Source: Chaenocephalus aceratus (lineage: Eukaryota > Chordata > Actinopteri > Perciformes > Channichthyidae). From it: DNA of 64,000 nt. Positions 1 to 36,788 of the stretch are shown piece after piece (the first letter of the stretch is position 1; every line of letters starts with the position of its first letter). The position numbers were made by a program, and so were the translations under genes. Below the pieces are notes generated by a model. The model did no database searches. It saw nothing but the letters and a program-made list of their open reading frames with translations, and was not told the DNA's origin. The stretch is taken from contig CM043788.1 of NCBI GenBank assembly GCA_023974075.1, positions 21,126,996 to 21,190,995 on the forward strand. The letters are read 5' to 3'.

Positions 1-424
1 GTCCTGTGTCCTGGATCGCGAGCCCTGGATCTTGAGTCGTGGCTGTGGTCCTGGATCATAGGTCCTGGATGGATATCCTCGTGGATTCATCTTCCTATTA
101 TACACACATGCATTTCCAAACATTTGGACTACCTATGTTGCAAATGTATTATCTTTTCAATTTACACACGGCATATATTGCACGTCTGTCCGTCTTGGGA
201 GAGGGATCCCTCCTCTGTTGCTCTCCCTGAGGTTTCTCCCATTTTTCCCTTTAAACTGTGGGTTTTCTCCGGAAGTTTTTCCTTGTACGGTGTGAGGGTC
301 TAAGGACAGAGGATGTCGTATTGTCATACTGATATTCTGTACACACTGTGAAGACCACTGAGACAAATGTAACATTTGTCATATTGGGCTATATAAATAG
401 ACATTGATTGATTGATTGATTGAT
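1..424 (+). repeat. LINE 3' end (L2-like) with (ATTG)n tail
   Basis: Positions ~150-424 are nearly identical to 60270-60584. Both end in TTGGGCTATATAAATA followed by ATTGATTG repeats, the short-repeat tail usual for L2-clade LINEs in fish. The first ~110 bases contain irregular repeats of TCCTGGATC. Confidence 0.6.
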
Positions 425-780
425 AGGCGAAGCAGGCCCAGCTCGAGGCGTAGAGGCGCTCCGGTCTCTCCGCGATATCCCCGTGGTAAAACGTCCTCGG
501 CACCGTAGAGCACGACAGGTGGAGCAGGTGGATACAGGCCTCCGCTACAGCAGGTGTAAAGCAGGCCGCAGCCCGAACGCGAAGCCGCTCCGGTCTCTCC
601 GTTACGCCCCCGGGGCAAAATCTCGCCAGGACAGCAGCACACGACAAGTGGAAGCAGGTCCCCGCCACAGCACAACTGGACAAGTGGAAAAAGGGGGCCC
701 CAGCCTGAGCAACAACGTGCAGCCGCTCCGTCTCTCCGCGACTTCCCGGGGAAAAAACCTCCCCACAGCCTCCTCTCCAC
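425..780. repeat. GC-rich imperfect tandem repeat, ~130-base unit, about 3 copies
   Basis: The segment CTCCGGTCTCTCCG with a following CCCC(G)GG...AAAA recurs near 460, 589 and 727 (spacing about 129 and 138). Long ORFs in several frames are a result of the GC content and repetition; no known domain was recognised. Confidence 0.55.
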
Positions 781-930
781 TCTCCGTGAGGCGGATGAGA
801 AAATGCGCTCCACTCGCTCTGATCGAGCCTGTACCACTCTGCTGTGTGGTACAGGGTGTGTAGTGGACGTTTCTGTTGACCTCTATAAAAGAGGTCAACA
901 GAAAATACCTCAAAGAAACATGGCATCAGC

Positions 931-1335
931 TTAACACTTAGGTGTTAACTCAACCAACTGACCAATATGGGGTGGAAGACTAAAGCCGCCCAGCTGTATA
1001 GCCCTTGACCTGAACGAACTCCTTAAGTTCTTAGGAACAAAGGAGGGGTTCGGCCGGAGTGTCACCCCGCTACGGTCACCTCGGATCCACAGGCAACTCG
1101 GGTGTACCGACAGAGCGGTCAGTTCGGACACTCTCTTGGCCGAAGTCAGGGCCAGCAGCAACGCTGTTTTTAATGACAGCGCCTTCAGGGAGGAGAGCTC
1201 CAGAGGCTCAAATGGTTTTGTGACCAGAGCCTCAAGCACCAACGGCAGGTCAGGCCAGTGCACGTAGGACAGGGTCGGTGCTCGAGGACTGGTGAGTTTT
1301 CCATTCTTTGCTCGATCTTCTTCTCTCTCTTTCAC
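931..1335 (-). pseudogene. DIRS-type tyrosine recombinase fragment
   Basis: Minus-strand ORF with WPDLPLVLEALVTKPFEPLE and ALLLALTSAKRVSELTALSV, typical of the N-terminal and early catalytic part of tyrosine recombinases in DIRS retrotransposons; the first catalytic Arg is in KRVSEL. The C-terminal HxxR and Tyr region is missing. It is a separate fragment from the larger DIRS at 16621-22254. The sequence from 1340 to 1560 is probably more of the same element. Confidence 0.65.
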
Positions 1336-1933
1336 TCTCTCAGTTGTTTATCCTGCTCGCTGAAGAGAAAAGGATGACAGTCAGGAGGCGAGGCCGCCTT
1401 ATTTAAGGTGGGCTTGCGCGCGCACTCAGGTAGGCCTGCCCCGAGGGCCAGCTACGTTTAAAGATATCTCAGTAGGTGAACGCTCGCATAGTAAGATCAA
1501 GGGGTAGTACCCATAGAGTCCAGTAGAGGGTGGAGCCTGTGAGATATAACAAACTGTTTCGTTCAGTCGACTGGATTAAAGCAGTCAATTATTCAAAACA
1601 AAAGCATATTTTGATAGGGCAGGAAAATAAGCTTTGGGTGCATAATTTAAACTTTAGTGTACCTCTGATGGAACCGAGGCCTTCAGGGCAAAATAAGTAA
1701 AAGCTGAACACTTTCTATTCAGATTCACTGTAGAGGTTTATGGTGTTTCCTCCCACTCTGAAATTAATCCGCTTACCACCATGACTAATTAGTGGACACT
1801 ATTACAACATGCCCCACAGCGCTTCACAATAGACCGCATTAAATTACTTTGTGTGTGTGCACCCATGTGTCTTAACTAATGTGTTTGAGCCTTTGTGTGT
1901 TTCTTTTTTACATTAAACCATCTCATACAGTAC
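1336..1933. other. Left-edge noncoding stretch
   Basis: Up to ~1560 is GC-rich and probably belongs to the DIRS fragment. From 1560 to 1933 it is AT-rich intron of lrrc7 with nothing recognised. Confidence 0.4.
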
Positions 1934-25431
<23,498 letters not shown>

Positions 25432-26100
25432 CTCCAGACACTGCACTGTAGAGGCAAGGAGAGGAAGGAGATGACATGAGACGAATATCAGACAGTATGC
25501 AACTCGTAAAAATCAATCAGAAGATTGTTGGTAGGACATCACATCAGGCTCGTTCACCAACAGATGACAACAACAAAAAACCTCGGAAACATCCATTATT
25601 TTTTCTTCAATGGAGCTTTCATTAACAATCATTTGTGAGATTTTCTCTAAAACTTGCTAAAATGCAATCACGTGAGCTGTATTCATTAATGGTGACAGAT
25701 GTCACTGCTTACCTGAGTAATACATTAATGAGTGCACACAATTACTCTTTTTCCAACAAAAAAAGGTGTATGTACAGGGACAAAGTGTACTGTAGGTGTC
25801 AATTGAAGTTGGTAACAATTGATTATGGGGTTTTATCTTTTTCCTATTTGTATCACCTTCATTTGATGTGTTTTCTGATACTTTTGTTACCATTTTTTTT
25901 AAATGTCAAATGCCAATCCTAGCTTTGAACATACATGCATGAATCCATAAAGCTAACACATCTTGGCATTTTAACATGCTTCAACATACCAAAGCAACAT
26001 TCTGAATAGAAGAGAGAGGGGAACAACACCTGTAAATAGTGGGAAAAGTTCCAGGGTACACACTTTTAAAATAAAGACTAATCATACGACCATGGGAAAC

Positions 26101-26118
26101 GGGGGGGGGGGGGGGGGG
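26101..26118 (+). repeat. Poly-G run of 18
   Basis: Uninterrupted G18; capable of G-quadruplex formation in principle, and C18 on the transcribed strand. Confidence 0.85.
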
Positions 26119-26332
26119 AATAACGCATGAAATAAGGCCTTAACTTTGGAGAAAACCACTTGATGTTTTTAACTCAGACAGCTAAAGACTCATATTAGCT
26201 TCAGATGCACTTTGTAATGCTCTCAATTGACCACCAGGCAAGTCTAACACCTAGGGCAGCTGTGTAATATAATCGTCATTCGTCAGCAGTTACACAGCAT
26301 TCTGAGCCTCAACACTTTCTGTCAAACACATG

Positions 26333-26470
<138 letters not shown>

Positions 26471-27337
26471 TTACTCAAACACAGAGTCAGAGCTATATAA
26501 TTATACTGAAGCCTTTGTAATTCTGCGACAACATCACTCTGTCACTCCATTACACAACTAGCTTTAAAAATCCAGCAGCTGAATAGCATGAGTACACTAA
26601 CCACGGGTATTACAATTCTCCAGTGGGGATTTATCATTTAGTGTTATCATTTCAAACCCAAACACTTACTACACTCATTCACTGACAAATAAAAACGTGT
26701 TAATGCCAACCCTTTCAAATAGAACAAAGATTTATTTCTTTTTCAGCTATCTTGACTGCCGCTTCAATTTCCTGTTTGATCTGGATGAGCAGAAACTAGC
26801 TGTGGTGAGGAGAAATGAAGTAAGAGAACAACAGGAGGGGATGAAAAGACATCGAGGAATCAAGAGGGGGAGAAAGGCGGAGAAAAGGAGGGCAGAACAT
26901 ATAAATAAAGAGGCGTAGAAAGCAGATTGAGGGCGAACGTGAGGCTGAGAGATAAGACAAATGTGACTTTATCTGTCTATAAACACAACACACACATGTC
27001 CAGCACCGTGTGACCAGATGAATTCAGAGGATAGACAGGGTGATCTTGAGCACGGTGAGGACGATACGTGTAATCTGCTCATGTGTGTTTTGTGGGGCAA
27101 AATCTGATCAGACTGCAGATCCTCCAGGACTGTTTATCTTGAAAGGGCTGGACCATTATAATCAATACGTCCTTATCCACAGCCATGCGCAAAGCGGGCG
27201 TAATGAGGCGAGCGGGGATTTACTGTTTGTCTTCAGCATGTGTAAACCAAACACTTAGAGCTTTTCATGGAGCTCACACTGATTCTTGTGTAACCCTGCA
27301 TGTGTAGAGCTGAAAAGGTAACTTGGGATTTGATTAG

Positions 27338-28026
27338 TTAAAGTGGACCTATCATGCTATTTTTAGGCAATAGCATAGGTCTCAGATATATAAAAAAATA
27401 TAAAAAACATGTCTATGAACTGTTTTGCTCAAAATACCAAACAGATTACCCATTTTAGCCATGCCTCATATCCCTCTATTTCACTTCCTGTTTCAAAAGT
27501 GCTGATTTGGGGTATAAAGCTTTAAAAAAAAAAAAAGAGGAGGGGGCTGATGCGGGAGATTCTACCGGCAGATTCTGCGGTGATGAAATGCCATATCATG
27601 GATTATCAAGGATTATTTCTGAAACAGTATGGAGATCAAAGGCTTTCTCTCTTGCCGGTCATACCACAAGGTGTGTTCCTTTTTATTTCCTGCTTCTTCA
27701 CACACATGCTCTGTGCAGTACAGGTTAGCTTTGCTGAGTGTTAGCGATGCTATTGTAAACATGCACCGACCATATTACGTCCAAAACAGTCGGGCATTGT
27801 TTCTGAAAGCAACATTTCTGATAGGGCCGTGGGTGTAAAGCCAGCCTACATTGCCGATATTACGTCATATCGGACGCAAATCTGGATCAGCTCCGTTGTA
27901 GCCCCATTTTTAGAGATTTGGGTATGGAGGAAAAGAGAGAGTGATTTATTTGCTGACGCTGCGGGGACACATATTTATGTATAAAAGACATCAAAAAGTG
28001 CATTTTGCATGATAGGTCCCCTTTAA
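27338..28026. mobile_element. piggyBac-like nonautonomous element
   Basis: TTAA at both ends (27338-27341, 28023-28026) encloses inverted termini AGTGGACCTATCATGC and GCATGATAGGTCCCCT. 689 bases, no transposase. TTAA target duplication is the piggyBac hallmark. Confidence 0.75.
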
Positions 28027-28550
28027 GGTTTCAACAATGAGGATTATACAACTCCGATAAGCTTCTACTATACCTTGTCGTCTTTCTGCCAGTACAATGT
28101 GGTGGACTGACAACTCAGAAAAAGATGAAGCAAAACTATAGTTGGGCAATAAGGGTACATTATTTCTTGTTAAGTAGAACAACGTAGTTAAACCTTTTAA
28201 ACTCTCTTTCTTTTAAAGTGAAAATAATAGATCAGGCCTTAAGAAGACCAGGGAAGTAGCCATGGAGGCATGGGAGGAAATGGGAGAAAGTAGACAAATA
28301 TTATAGGGCATAAACCGTGGGGAAACCATTTTGCACTTAGTTGTTTTAGGTTTTAATCACTATTTCACTTTTGTGGGAGTTCAAGGTCAAGATTTAGATT
28401 TAAAAAACTTAATTTATTTTGTACATTGTCTATTCAGTAACAATTGGAGCTTTGAAATTCATATATTGATTATTTATTAGTCCCCCTTTCGGATTCTTTT
28501 ACCACTTTCCCCGTCCTGTTGAAATACTGTATAATGATTAATTTATTATA

Positions 28551-28748
28551 TGTGGAGGCGTGTGGCGTAGTGGGTTGTGCGTAGGTGTTTGGAACAGGGG
28601 GTCACAGGTTCAAAACCCACTGCAGTCAGCATGTCGTTGTGTCCCTGGGCAAGACACTTCACCCCAAATTGCTCCTGCGGGGATTGCCCACAGTATTGAG
28701 TATGTAAGTCGCTTTGGATAAAAGCGTCTAACAAGTGACATGTAATTT
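28551..28748 (+). repeat. tRNA-derived SINE (V-SINE-like tail)
   Basis: The head has pol III box-like GTGGCGTAGTGGGTTG and GGTTCAAAACCC. The middle has TGTCCCTGGGCAAGACACTT. The tail GTAAGTCGCTTTGGATAAAA with GCGTCT is shared by many fish SINEs and their partner LINEs. Confidence 0.75.
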
Positions 28749-30249
28749 AATTATATACCTGCCGACCTAAAACTCATGTTGTTTGGATTTGCCAATTAAA
28801 AATTGTCAAGTTTTAGTATAAAATGTAATATTTCTAAATAACTTGTGCAACAGCCTCACGATCAACAGTTATTGTTATGTTAACAGTTTCCAGACTTTGA
28901 GCATTACACACATTTACAGGTGAAGACATCCTGCTGATCTGTACGTAATACTCTGCACCAAAGATGGTTCAATAGAAACTATGTGACACAAGACATAATA
29001 TATATATACCTAATATACATATATAGTATTCATAGACATGTTGTAGGCTTACATGTCATTCAATTCTGGATGTAACAAGTGTTTGGTTTCAGGATGGCGC
29101 TCTAATCAGAAATGTCATACATCACTTTCCATCATAGCTACACAGAAGAAGCATTGGGATCCTCTCATTGGCTGAGCAAGCAGGCAATCTGATTGCTCAC
29201 TTGGCTGAAAGCTACATGCCTACCAAAGGTGTGAAATCAGTGTGATGCTTGCTTCATCCTCTAATCAACCCTACGGCATCCCGGCCAAGAGCCATGTAGC
29301 CCAGCAACACTGACCAGAGCTCATAGGACCTTTATAATATATCTCCACCACAGATTAAATAGGATTCATGTGTGTTATATTTTTTAGCTTTGTTTGTTCT
29401 TTGTTCTTTGTCCTTGAGTGATCACAGTCATGAACTCTATTTCCTGTCCACAGACTGACATGCTGACTAGTCACATACAAGCTTCGGCATTTATTTTTAT
29501 AGCTGCTTGATATGCACTCATACTCTATTGATGTAACAGCTTAAGCATGCAAAGACACCTCAACTAAAAATAACAGGGTGTTTTTGTAAAGAGAGGAGAG
29601 AAAAGAGCGGATGTTACCCGTTAGAATTAGGCAATGACAGCCGGGACAATGACAAATATTAGGAGCAAATGGGAGTTTGTTTACATGGGCAGCAATGATT
29701 GCCAGCTGTGGGCAGTCACCTTCATGACACAGACTCCTCCAGAGGCACATTTTATACTCGGAAGAACGTAGAATATGACCAAAGAAGACGCACAGAACAG
29801 AGAAGATGTAGAGCTACTCCTGTTACATCAAACCTATAGACTTCATTTCAACAGATTAATATTGGAGAACCACAACAAGATGGCCACTTTTATAATACTT
29901 TAAATACAATGTATCATCATTTGGGATAAGGATCTACATTGAGTTGTGTTAATTCCTGGATATCATGTCTTGTGGAAGAAAAAGGACCTTATATTGAACA
30001 TGTTTGCTTTTCTTTTGTGTTTCTTGTGCTGTGGGACACTGAAGTGAAACCAGTCCTGTTCAGACTTAAGAGAGCCCCCCCCCAAAAAAGGTAGGAAGAG
30101 AGTCAGAGTGAGCTGGCACCAATAGGGAGAAACCAGGAAGTGAGCGTGGTTGGCTGTGTTGGCTCTTGCTGCTGCTATGGAAACAGCATGACAGAGCAGA
30201 CTGACTCTGCAGAGGCAACACTACATGTGCAAGCTCCCAGCATGCACAT

Positions 30250-30253
<4 letters not shown>

Positions 30254-30325
<72 letters not shown>
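30254..30325. repeat. (CA)n microsatellite
   Basis: ~36 units. Confidence 0.95.
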
Positions 30326-30327
<2 letters not shown>

Positions 30328-31971
30328 TGATTAAGCTTTGTTCATATCAGTACAATGAGAAAAGAAAAATGTGAGTAGTGAGACATTTTGCAAGAACTGC
30401 TAAAACACACCTGCCCACACACACTACACACACATGTGAAAGAGTGTAGCACTATTCAATAAAGTGCATCTTATCTTACACGCTAAAAGAAGAAGTGTAC
30501 AAAGTATTTAGATTTTAGTTTGTTTTAGTTGTAATTCTACAAGGGCAAAATGTATGTACTGTAAGAGACCTGAATATAACATTCTTCTTAAGATAAAGTA
30601 CAAAATAATTATCATAAAATACAGTCAAAGTAACAAAAGCTAAAATACAACAGCTTTCCTATGATTTAATTGTGTTGCATTATTTTTGCCCTGCTTACAG
30701 TATCACAGTGTTTTAATCTTAACAGTTATCATGACACGTATCATATCACCAGCTTCTTGCAAACACAAAACCATAGTAAATGTTAACCCTGTTAATGTAA
30801 CTGATATTGTATTCTATAGTCCTTGAGTAAATGCACTTAGTTACTGGTGTCTTTCCTAATTTCCCCTTAAGTGTTCTCTTGTCTTCCATCTGCTCTTAAT
30901 AGAAAGTTTGCATGTGATCTCAGGAGGGTGAATTCCCCAGGGTCCCATGACAGCCCTCACTTCACGTGCAGCCTTGCCTTCACCATAGTAACCGCTGCCA
31001 TAGAGACCGTCTCTAAGGAGCCGGGTGTATTTTTACTTTCTGTCTCTCTCTCTGTCATAAAACAGAACATGCTGCACTCAGTGGGCGATCTTTCCACATT
31101 AGGCGACGCTTTACACAGACTCAAATATCTCAGACACCTTTATAGCACCTGAAAATACTTTGCTAGAACAGCTTCTCTTATCCTCACTTTTTTTGTAAAG
31201 GTGTGAATGCTGCACAGAACTCACCCCAGGCTTCTGCACTTTCTCACTATTAAACAGTCACACACTGTCACACGCATGCGAAACACAGACACACATAGAA
31301 TGCCCTCACCATGAAGTAACAATCACACAAACTTGCACACAGACTTCTGTAGGTCATGATTACTCTGCCATGGTGAGAGAAAGTGGAAGACCCTGTTTCA
31401 CATCCCAGTGCTTCACATTGTCAAGCAAATCCCTGGGCAGTGTGTCAGTGTGTGTATGTGTGTGTGAGACTGGATGTGGGAGGCAGTTAGCTAACAGCTT
31501 GTTCTATGTTTTTCATATTCATTAAATAACCACTCACGGCGGTTACCTGCACCTGTACACGCATACAAGATACACAGTTATTCTGTTCTGAGCTAGGATC
31601 ATTTATACACTTCCTGTTTTAAAAGCCAGGCTTTTACTTAACAGTAGAAATATGCTATATTAGTTTTGAGTCATTGTCCATACCTCAGAATTATCAACAA
31701 TTGTTGAATGTTATTGAGGTTTGAATCAATTGAGAATGAGTTTGGATTGAGATGTTGATGTTGCAATTCAAGTTCAACATTATGGGTATTTTGTAGCCTC
31801 ACAGCTAATGGTAACTGGGATATCATAAAGACACATTATCACATTAACCAGTAATAAGCACACAAAAGAAAGGAATACATGATGTCATCCTGTTCATGGT
31901 CACAGGAAGGCGGGAGCAAAATGGACAAGTCTGCAGACTATCACAAGGCGACAAACTGTGTATATATTGAA

Positions 31972-32987
31972 TAGTGCTGTCAAAATTATCGCGTTAACGG
32001 CGGTAATTAATTTTATGAATTAATTGCGTTAAAATATTTAACGCATTTAACGCATGTGCAGAATGGCCCGCCCCATACGTGCCACCAGTGGCAGCGCCAG
32101 GGTATGGCTGGGGTAGGCGACACCCATACCAAGAAATGGCTTAGCCCCACCATGAGAAATGATGTTAAAGTAAGCAAAATAAAGTCTGCCAACTCGCGCG
32201 GAGTAAATTGCACAGACAGCAGTTAGTAAGATTGATTTCAGTAGCCACGGTTTTGAAAACTTTTGTCACGTAGTGATCGTCTTCTCAATAGAACATCTTT
32301 GATAACGGCGTGGTGTTGTTGCAGGAAGTCCCGACGGAGAATACTTGTGCTGTAGTACAGGGGTGCACATAACTGGTACGCAGGTTATGTACTCTGAAAT
32401 GCGTACCGTCACTTGTGTCACAAAGCGCATTTGCGTACCGACGTACTTGTGAAGCTTTTCCAGAAGGCGGTTAGATCACCGGACGCCAGAGTCGGTGTCC
32501 GTGTGCACAGACAGGGCTGCTGTTAACGTCGGTCTGTACAACGGACTTGTGCCAAAACTACGCCAACCGGCTGCGGAGGGAGACTCCCCCCCCCTCACTG
32601 GAGAACTGCGCTAAAACAGCTGATCACAACGTTCACACTCTGTGGTCACGAAGTACTCCACTAGCCCCCCCCCCCCTCGACTTTCCTGAAGTACTCCCCC
32701 GTTGATATAAATCAACACGTAATGAATTAAGACCCTACGGTTTGATGATTGATAGGTGTGTGTGGGCTGTCTTTCATTTTGACACACAGAAAAATGTTAT
32801 AATAAACATAGATACTGTATGTTAAATGGATATATCCGCCTTCTTTCATTTATCTTTCCATTTCCACAACAATATACATAAATAAATGGCATATTTTGGA
32901 CATAGTTCGAATGGTGATTAATCATGATTAATTAATTTTTAAGCTGTGATTAATCTGATTAAAAATTGTAATCGTTTGACAGCCCTA
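31972..32987. mobile_element. hAT nonautonomous element, 1,016 bp
   Basis: Ends TAGTGCTGTCAAA and TTTGACAGCCCTA are inverted. The perfect 8-base duplication ATATTGAA flanks it (31964-31971, 32988-32995), the hAT signature. The interior has ATTAATT-rich subterminal repeats and no intact transposase. Confidence 0.88.
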
Positions 32988-35900
32988 ATATTGAACCATT
33001 CACACTCTGTACACACCTACGGGCAATTAACTCAACAGCTACCCTATGGATTAGAGCTCCAACAACTGGGCAGTCCATTGATTAGTCAATGGAAAGAAAA
33101 TAAATGGGCTTTTGTGAAGATAATCATTGTTTAAATACCCTTACTTAACATAACTTACTCAATATTAAAAGGTTTTAGTTTCTCAAATGTGAATATTTGT
33201 TTGTTCATAAGTGTTCTTTAACTGTATTGTATTGTATTATATTGTGATAAGTAAAATGTTAATTAATGCTTACTTTATCCAAATGAGGATATTTGCTCTG
33301 TAGTTAAAGATAAGACATGAACCGTGGTAAGATTCTGTACTCACAACTATCCACCACTCTTCTCTAAGAGTTTTTGCAGCTGCATTACAAGCATCACAAA
33401 CTTAAGATTCACAGTCAGGAAAAGGTAACCAACAGTCATGTTAAGTATTCTAACAAACAAAGGTCTCTTTTCCTGGTGAGAACAATAGATTCATGAATCA
33501 CTATACAACTCTTGATGAATCATGGCTTGCTGCATTGTCATTCGCAGCAAGTCCAATCTGTCTGCCACAGTGGCTCCAGGTGCCTCTTCTATAAAACCCA
33601 ATGACCCTTACATCACTGACACTAAAAATAACACTGGACGAACACAACAAAACATTGAACAGCTGACAGCTCACCTGAACCCAAAACATGGGAATCAATT
33701 CTGCTCAGACGCGCAAATGAACAAACACACAAATGCACCAAATGGGTCAAACCAGTGTTACCTAAACAAGAGTCCAGTCACAGAATGACCTGGAAAAATA
33801 TGTTTTCCCTCTGTACTGGAAAAGTTGGGGAGCTAGTTGCCTTCAGTGACAAACACCAGCAATTGAAAGACAGAAAGTTAGATAGAGAAACAGTGGGATG
33901 TATAAATAGAAAGCAGCAGAGACTAATAAAAAAGCTTCCAGGCAGAGAAAGGCAGCGGGACAGAGAGTCGCCTGTCAGACACAAACATGTCCCTGTTACT
34001 GGAGCTCTATTCTGTCATTGAGCACAGTTTTTTCATGTGTCACCTTTTAAGGAATGTTCTAGAAAGGAGAGTTAATTACTCAATTCGATTTTTGTCCAAA
34101 AAATGAAAGTATTTGCTGCTTTCTTCTGAAATATATCATTTTAATTTGAAATGGTTGAGATGTATTGATTTGATTGACAGACAGGAAATATGTTAAGGGG
34201 GATATTTATCTGGGATGGTTTTATAGTATGCATTATAACCACAAGGCCTTCATCTGATGGACATTTCAATCCATATTTCACCACCAGAGGATCCTAAGGG
34301 GTTGCAAGATCAAACTGAAGGGCCCCAAGATGGTTATTAAGAGAGGACAGCATGCTGGTTCAACTGCTCATTGGTGGACTTTTGTAACAGATGAAAAGGG
34401 GTTGCAAGTAGACAATTTAAAGTGACGAAAAGTTTAAGACTAAACTATGTTATTGCAACCGAAATTAAGGTAATATTTCAGTATAATGGATGATTAACTG
34501 TGAAGACATTAAGTAGTTCATGAGCATACTCATGGGACGAATCATATGATAAAATACGAACATTAGGTTAGGTTAAAATGTCATTCATTAGAATGACATT
34601 TTCATTGAATTCGAATTAAACAAAACATAAACATGTTATGACCTCCTAAAAGAGCAGTGTGCAGGCCCCTATGAGCCAGAGCTCTATGACTTGTTTGAAT
34701 TTTTACCACAGGGATTTTCCCTCATCACTGCTCAGGTGGTTATATTTAAATATCTCTAAAAAAAAAGCAGAATGCCTGTCTGCTCGTGACTTCTTCTCAG
34801 TGATGTCTTTGCTCTCTCAATAAAGTTATAGAATACAAAGTCCTTATGAACGTCAACTGGCTTTTCAGAAATATTTCCAGACCCACTTGTTTGATTTTTC
34901 ATCTCAAGGCTTCTCTCGCCCAACTGTTCCTCAGTAATTCATGAAGCTCAAGACTTTATTTGAGCTTCTCCTCTCCTTCTGTCAAGTCTCCCTTTCTCTC
35001 CCCCTCTCTCTCACCCCTGTTTTCAGGCCAGTCTTTTATTTTTTATAACTCTCTGTTCTTCCAGGGTTGTGCTCAGTGGCCTATTTCTGCCTTAGATGTC
35101 CCGGCACATATTTTCTCTCCATCTTCTCTTCTAGGCTTCTCTCTCTTCTATCGCTCTTCCTTCGTGTGTCTGCTTTTAACTCCCCCTTCTCCCCCCCCTC
35201 CCAACAAGAGACAAGAAGGGAAGCCATCTCATATTGAGAACAGTACTTATTTTTATTTCCTCTCTACGGAAACATCTCAATCTATATCCATGTATTCACT
35301 GGAAACATAAACGCATGTTCTCGTCTTTGAGAAACCAATACATCTCCAAACTATGTTCTCTGGTCTCAATCATCAGTAGACAGCCAGGAGATAAAGTAAA
35401 TGCTAAGTTTACCTGCCATTTTGCAAACCTACTGTAAGTTTGTCTTTTCACACAGACTATACTCCTTGACCTAGCATATGACAGATACAGTACATACAGT
35501 GTATTATATCTTCATGTTAACATCTTAAGGTCTGTTTTACAAAATAAACAAGTTGTCATGTTTCAAACTTAAATATTAATGTTAGATATATTACTTTTTT
35601 GTATTAAAGTTGGAAAATGTTACTATGTAACTGAAGTAGATTGTTGATTATAAGGCATACATGTACCACACGTTGTGCAAGCTCATCAGCTTGAGTAGTT
35701 GTGGCTTGGGTGGTTATTAAAAAAATACTGGAAAAAAATGTTTAGAATGTAAACATTTATTCATTTAATGTGACCCCTATGGTAAATAGTAAGATACAAA
35801 TATTTACTCTAATTTATCTGTCTATTATGTCCAAAGTAGGACAAACTGTCAGACATTAAGTAAACAGATTCAGGAAATAAAGGGCATCTACATTTAGAGA

Positions 35901-36254
35901 TAATACAGATTTGTTCTGTACACAGAATTAACTTTCTCTATCTGCCAGTGCAGAACGCTGTCAGAAATGTGACATTGGTTACACGCATGTCGGGGCTGGA
36001 AATCAAACCAGGAACTCGCTGGTTGTCTGTTTGTAGACAGATGTGCCGATCGCCAAATGTTTAGCTGTTACTGAGATGGATATATTCAAGATGATAAAGC
36101 TGAAAACAATACATCATATTTTGTATGTTTCCTCGCTGCAACAGGATTTTTAGTTTATTTTGTAAAGCCAAATCACACTATATGAAAATATGAAAGTATA
36201 TTGAAAAACATAGATCTATCCAACATGGTCGGGAATACATTGTAGGAAAGACTT

Positions 36255-36258
<4 letters not shown>

Positions 36259-36294
<36 letters not shown>
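36259..36294. repeat. (TG)n microsatellite
   Basis: ~18 units. Confidence 0.9.
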
Positions 36295-36296
<2 letters not shown>

Positions 36297-36414
36297 CAGT
36301 TAGGTATTTAAGGTCACCTTGCCATGCTGGTGTCCCAGCAGCTGGTCAAACACACAGAGCCCAAAAGAAAGAAAAGCAGAAAGAAGAGACATACACACAC
36401 ACATACACACACAC

Positions 36415-36680
36415 ATACCATGTATACATCACTTCAGGGGACATTACATTGACTTACATGAATTTCCTGGAGACTTATCCTAACCTTAACCATAACCAAC
36501 ACATGCCTAACCCTAACCCTTAACCTTACCCTTACCATAACCCTAATCCTAACCAAGTCGTCACCCTAAAATTAATGATTCCCCTCATGGGGACCTCCAA
36601 TTTGTCCCCATAAGGGAGGCGAGTCCCCACCCGTGACTGTGTAAACAGATTTAGGTCCCCACAAGTATAGTAATGCTAGG
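36415..36680 (-). repeat. Dispersed repeat with telomere-like runs, copy 2
   Basis: Reverse complement of 12829-13096 at high identity, including the CCCTAA-type units at 36490-36550. Again bounded by CA microsatellites or CA-rich DNA. Confidence 0.75.
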
Positions 36681-36681
36681 C

Positions 36682-36691
36682 CACACACACA

Positions 36692-36786
<95 letters not shown>
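36682..36786. repeat. (CA)n microsatellite
   Basis: ~52 units with one ATA interruption, directly next to the dispersed repeat copy 2. Confidence 0.93.

Positions 36787-36788
<2 letters not shown>

Noticed and set aside
33522..34021. Overlapping plus-strand ORFs
   Set aside because: Short, low-complexity, no recognisable domain and no exon-like borders.
34960..35310. Ser/Pro/Phe-rich ORF
   Set aside because: It comes from a pyrimidine-rich tract; no conserved motif or splice context.
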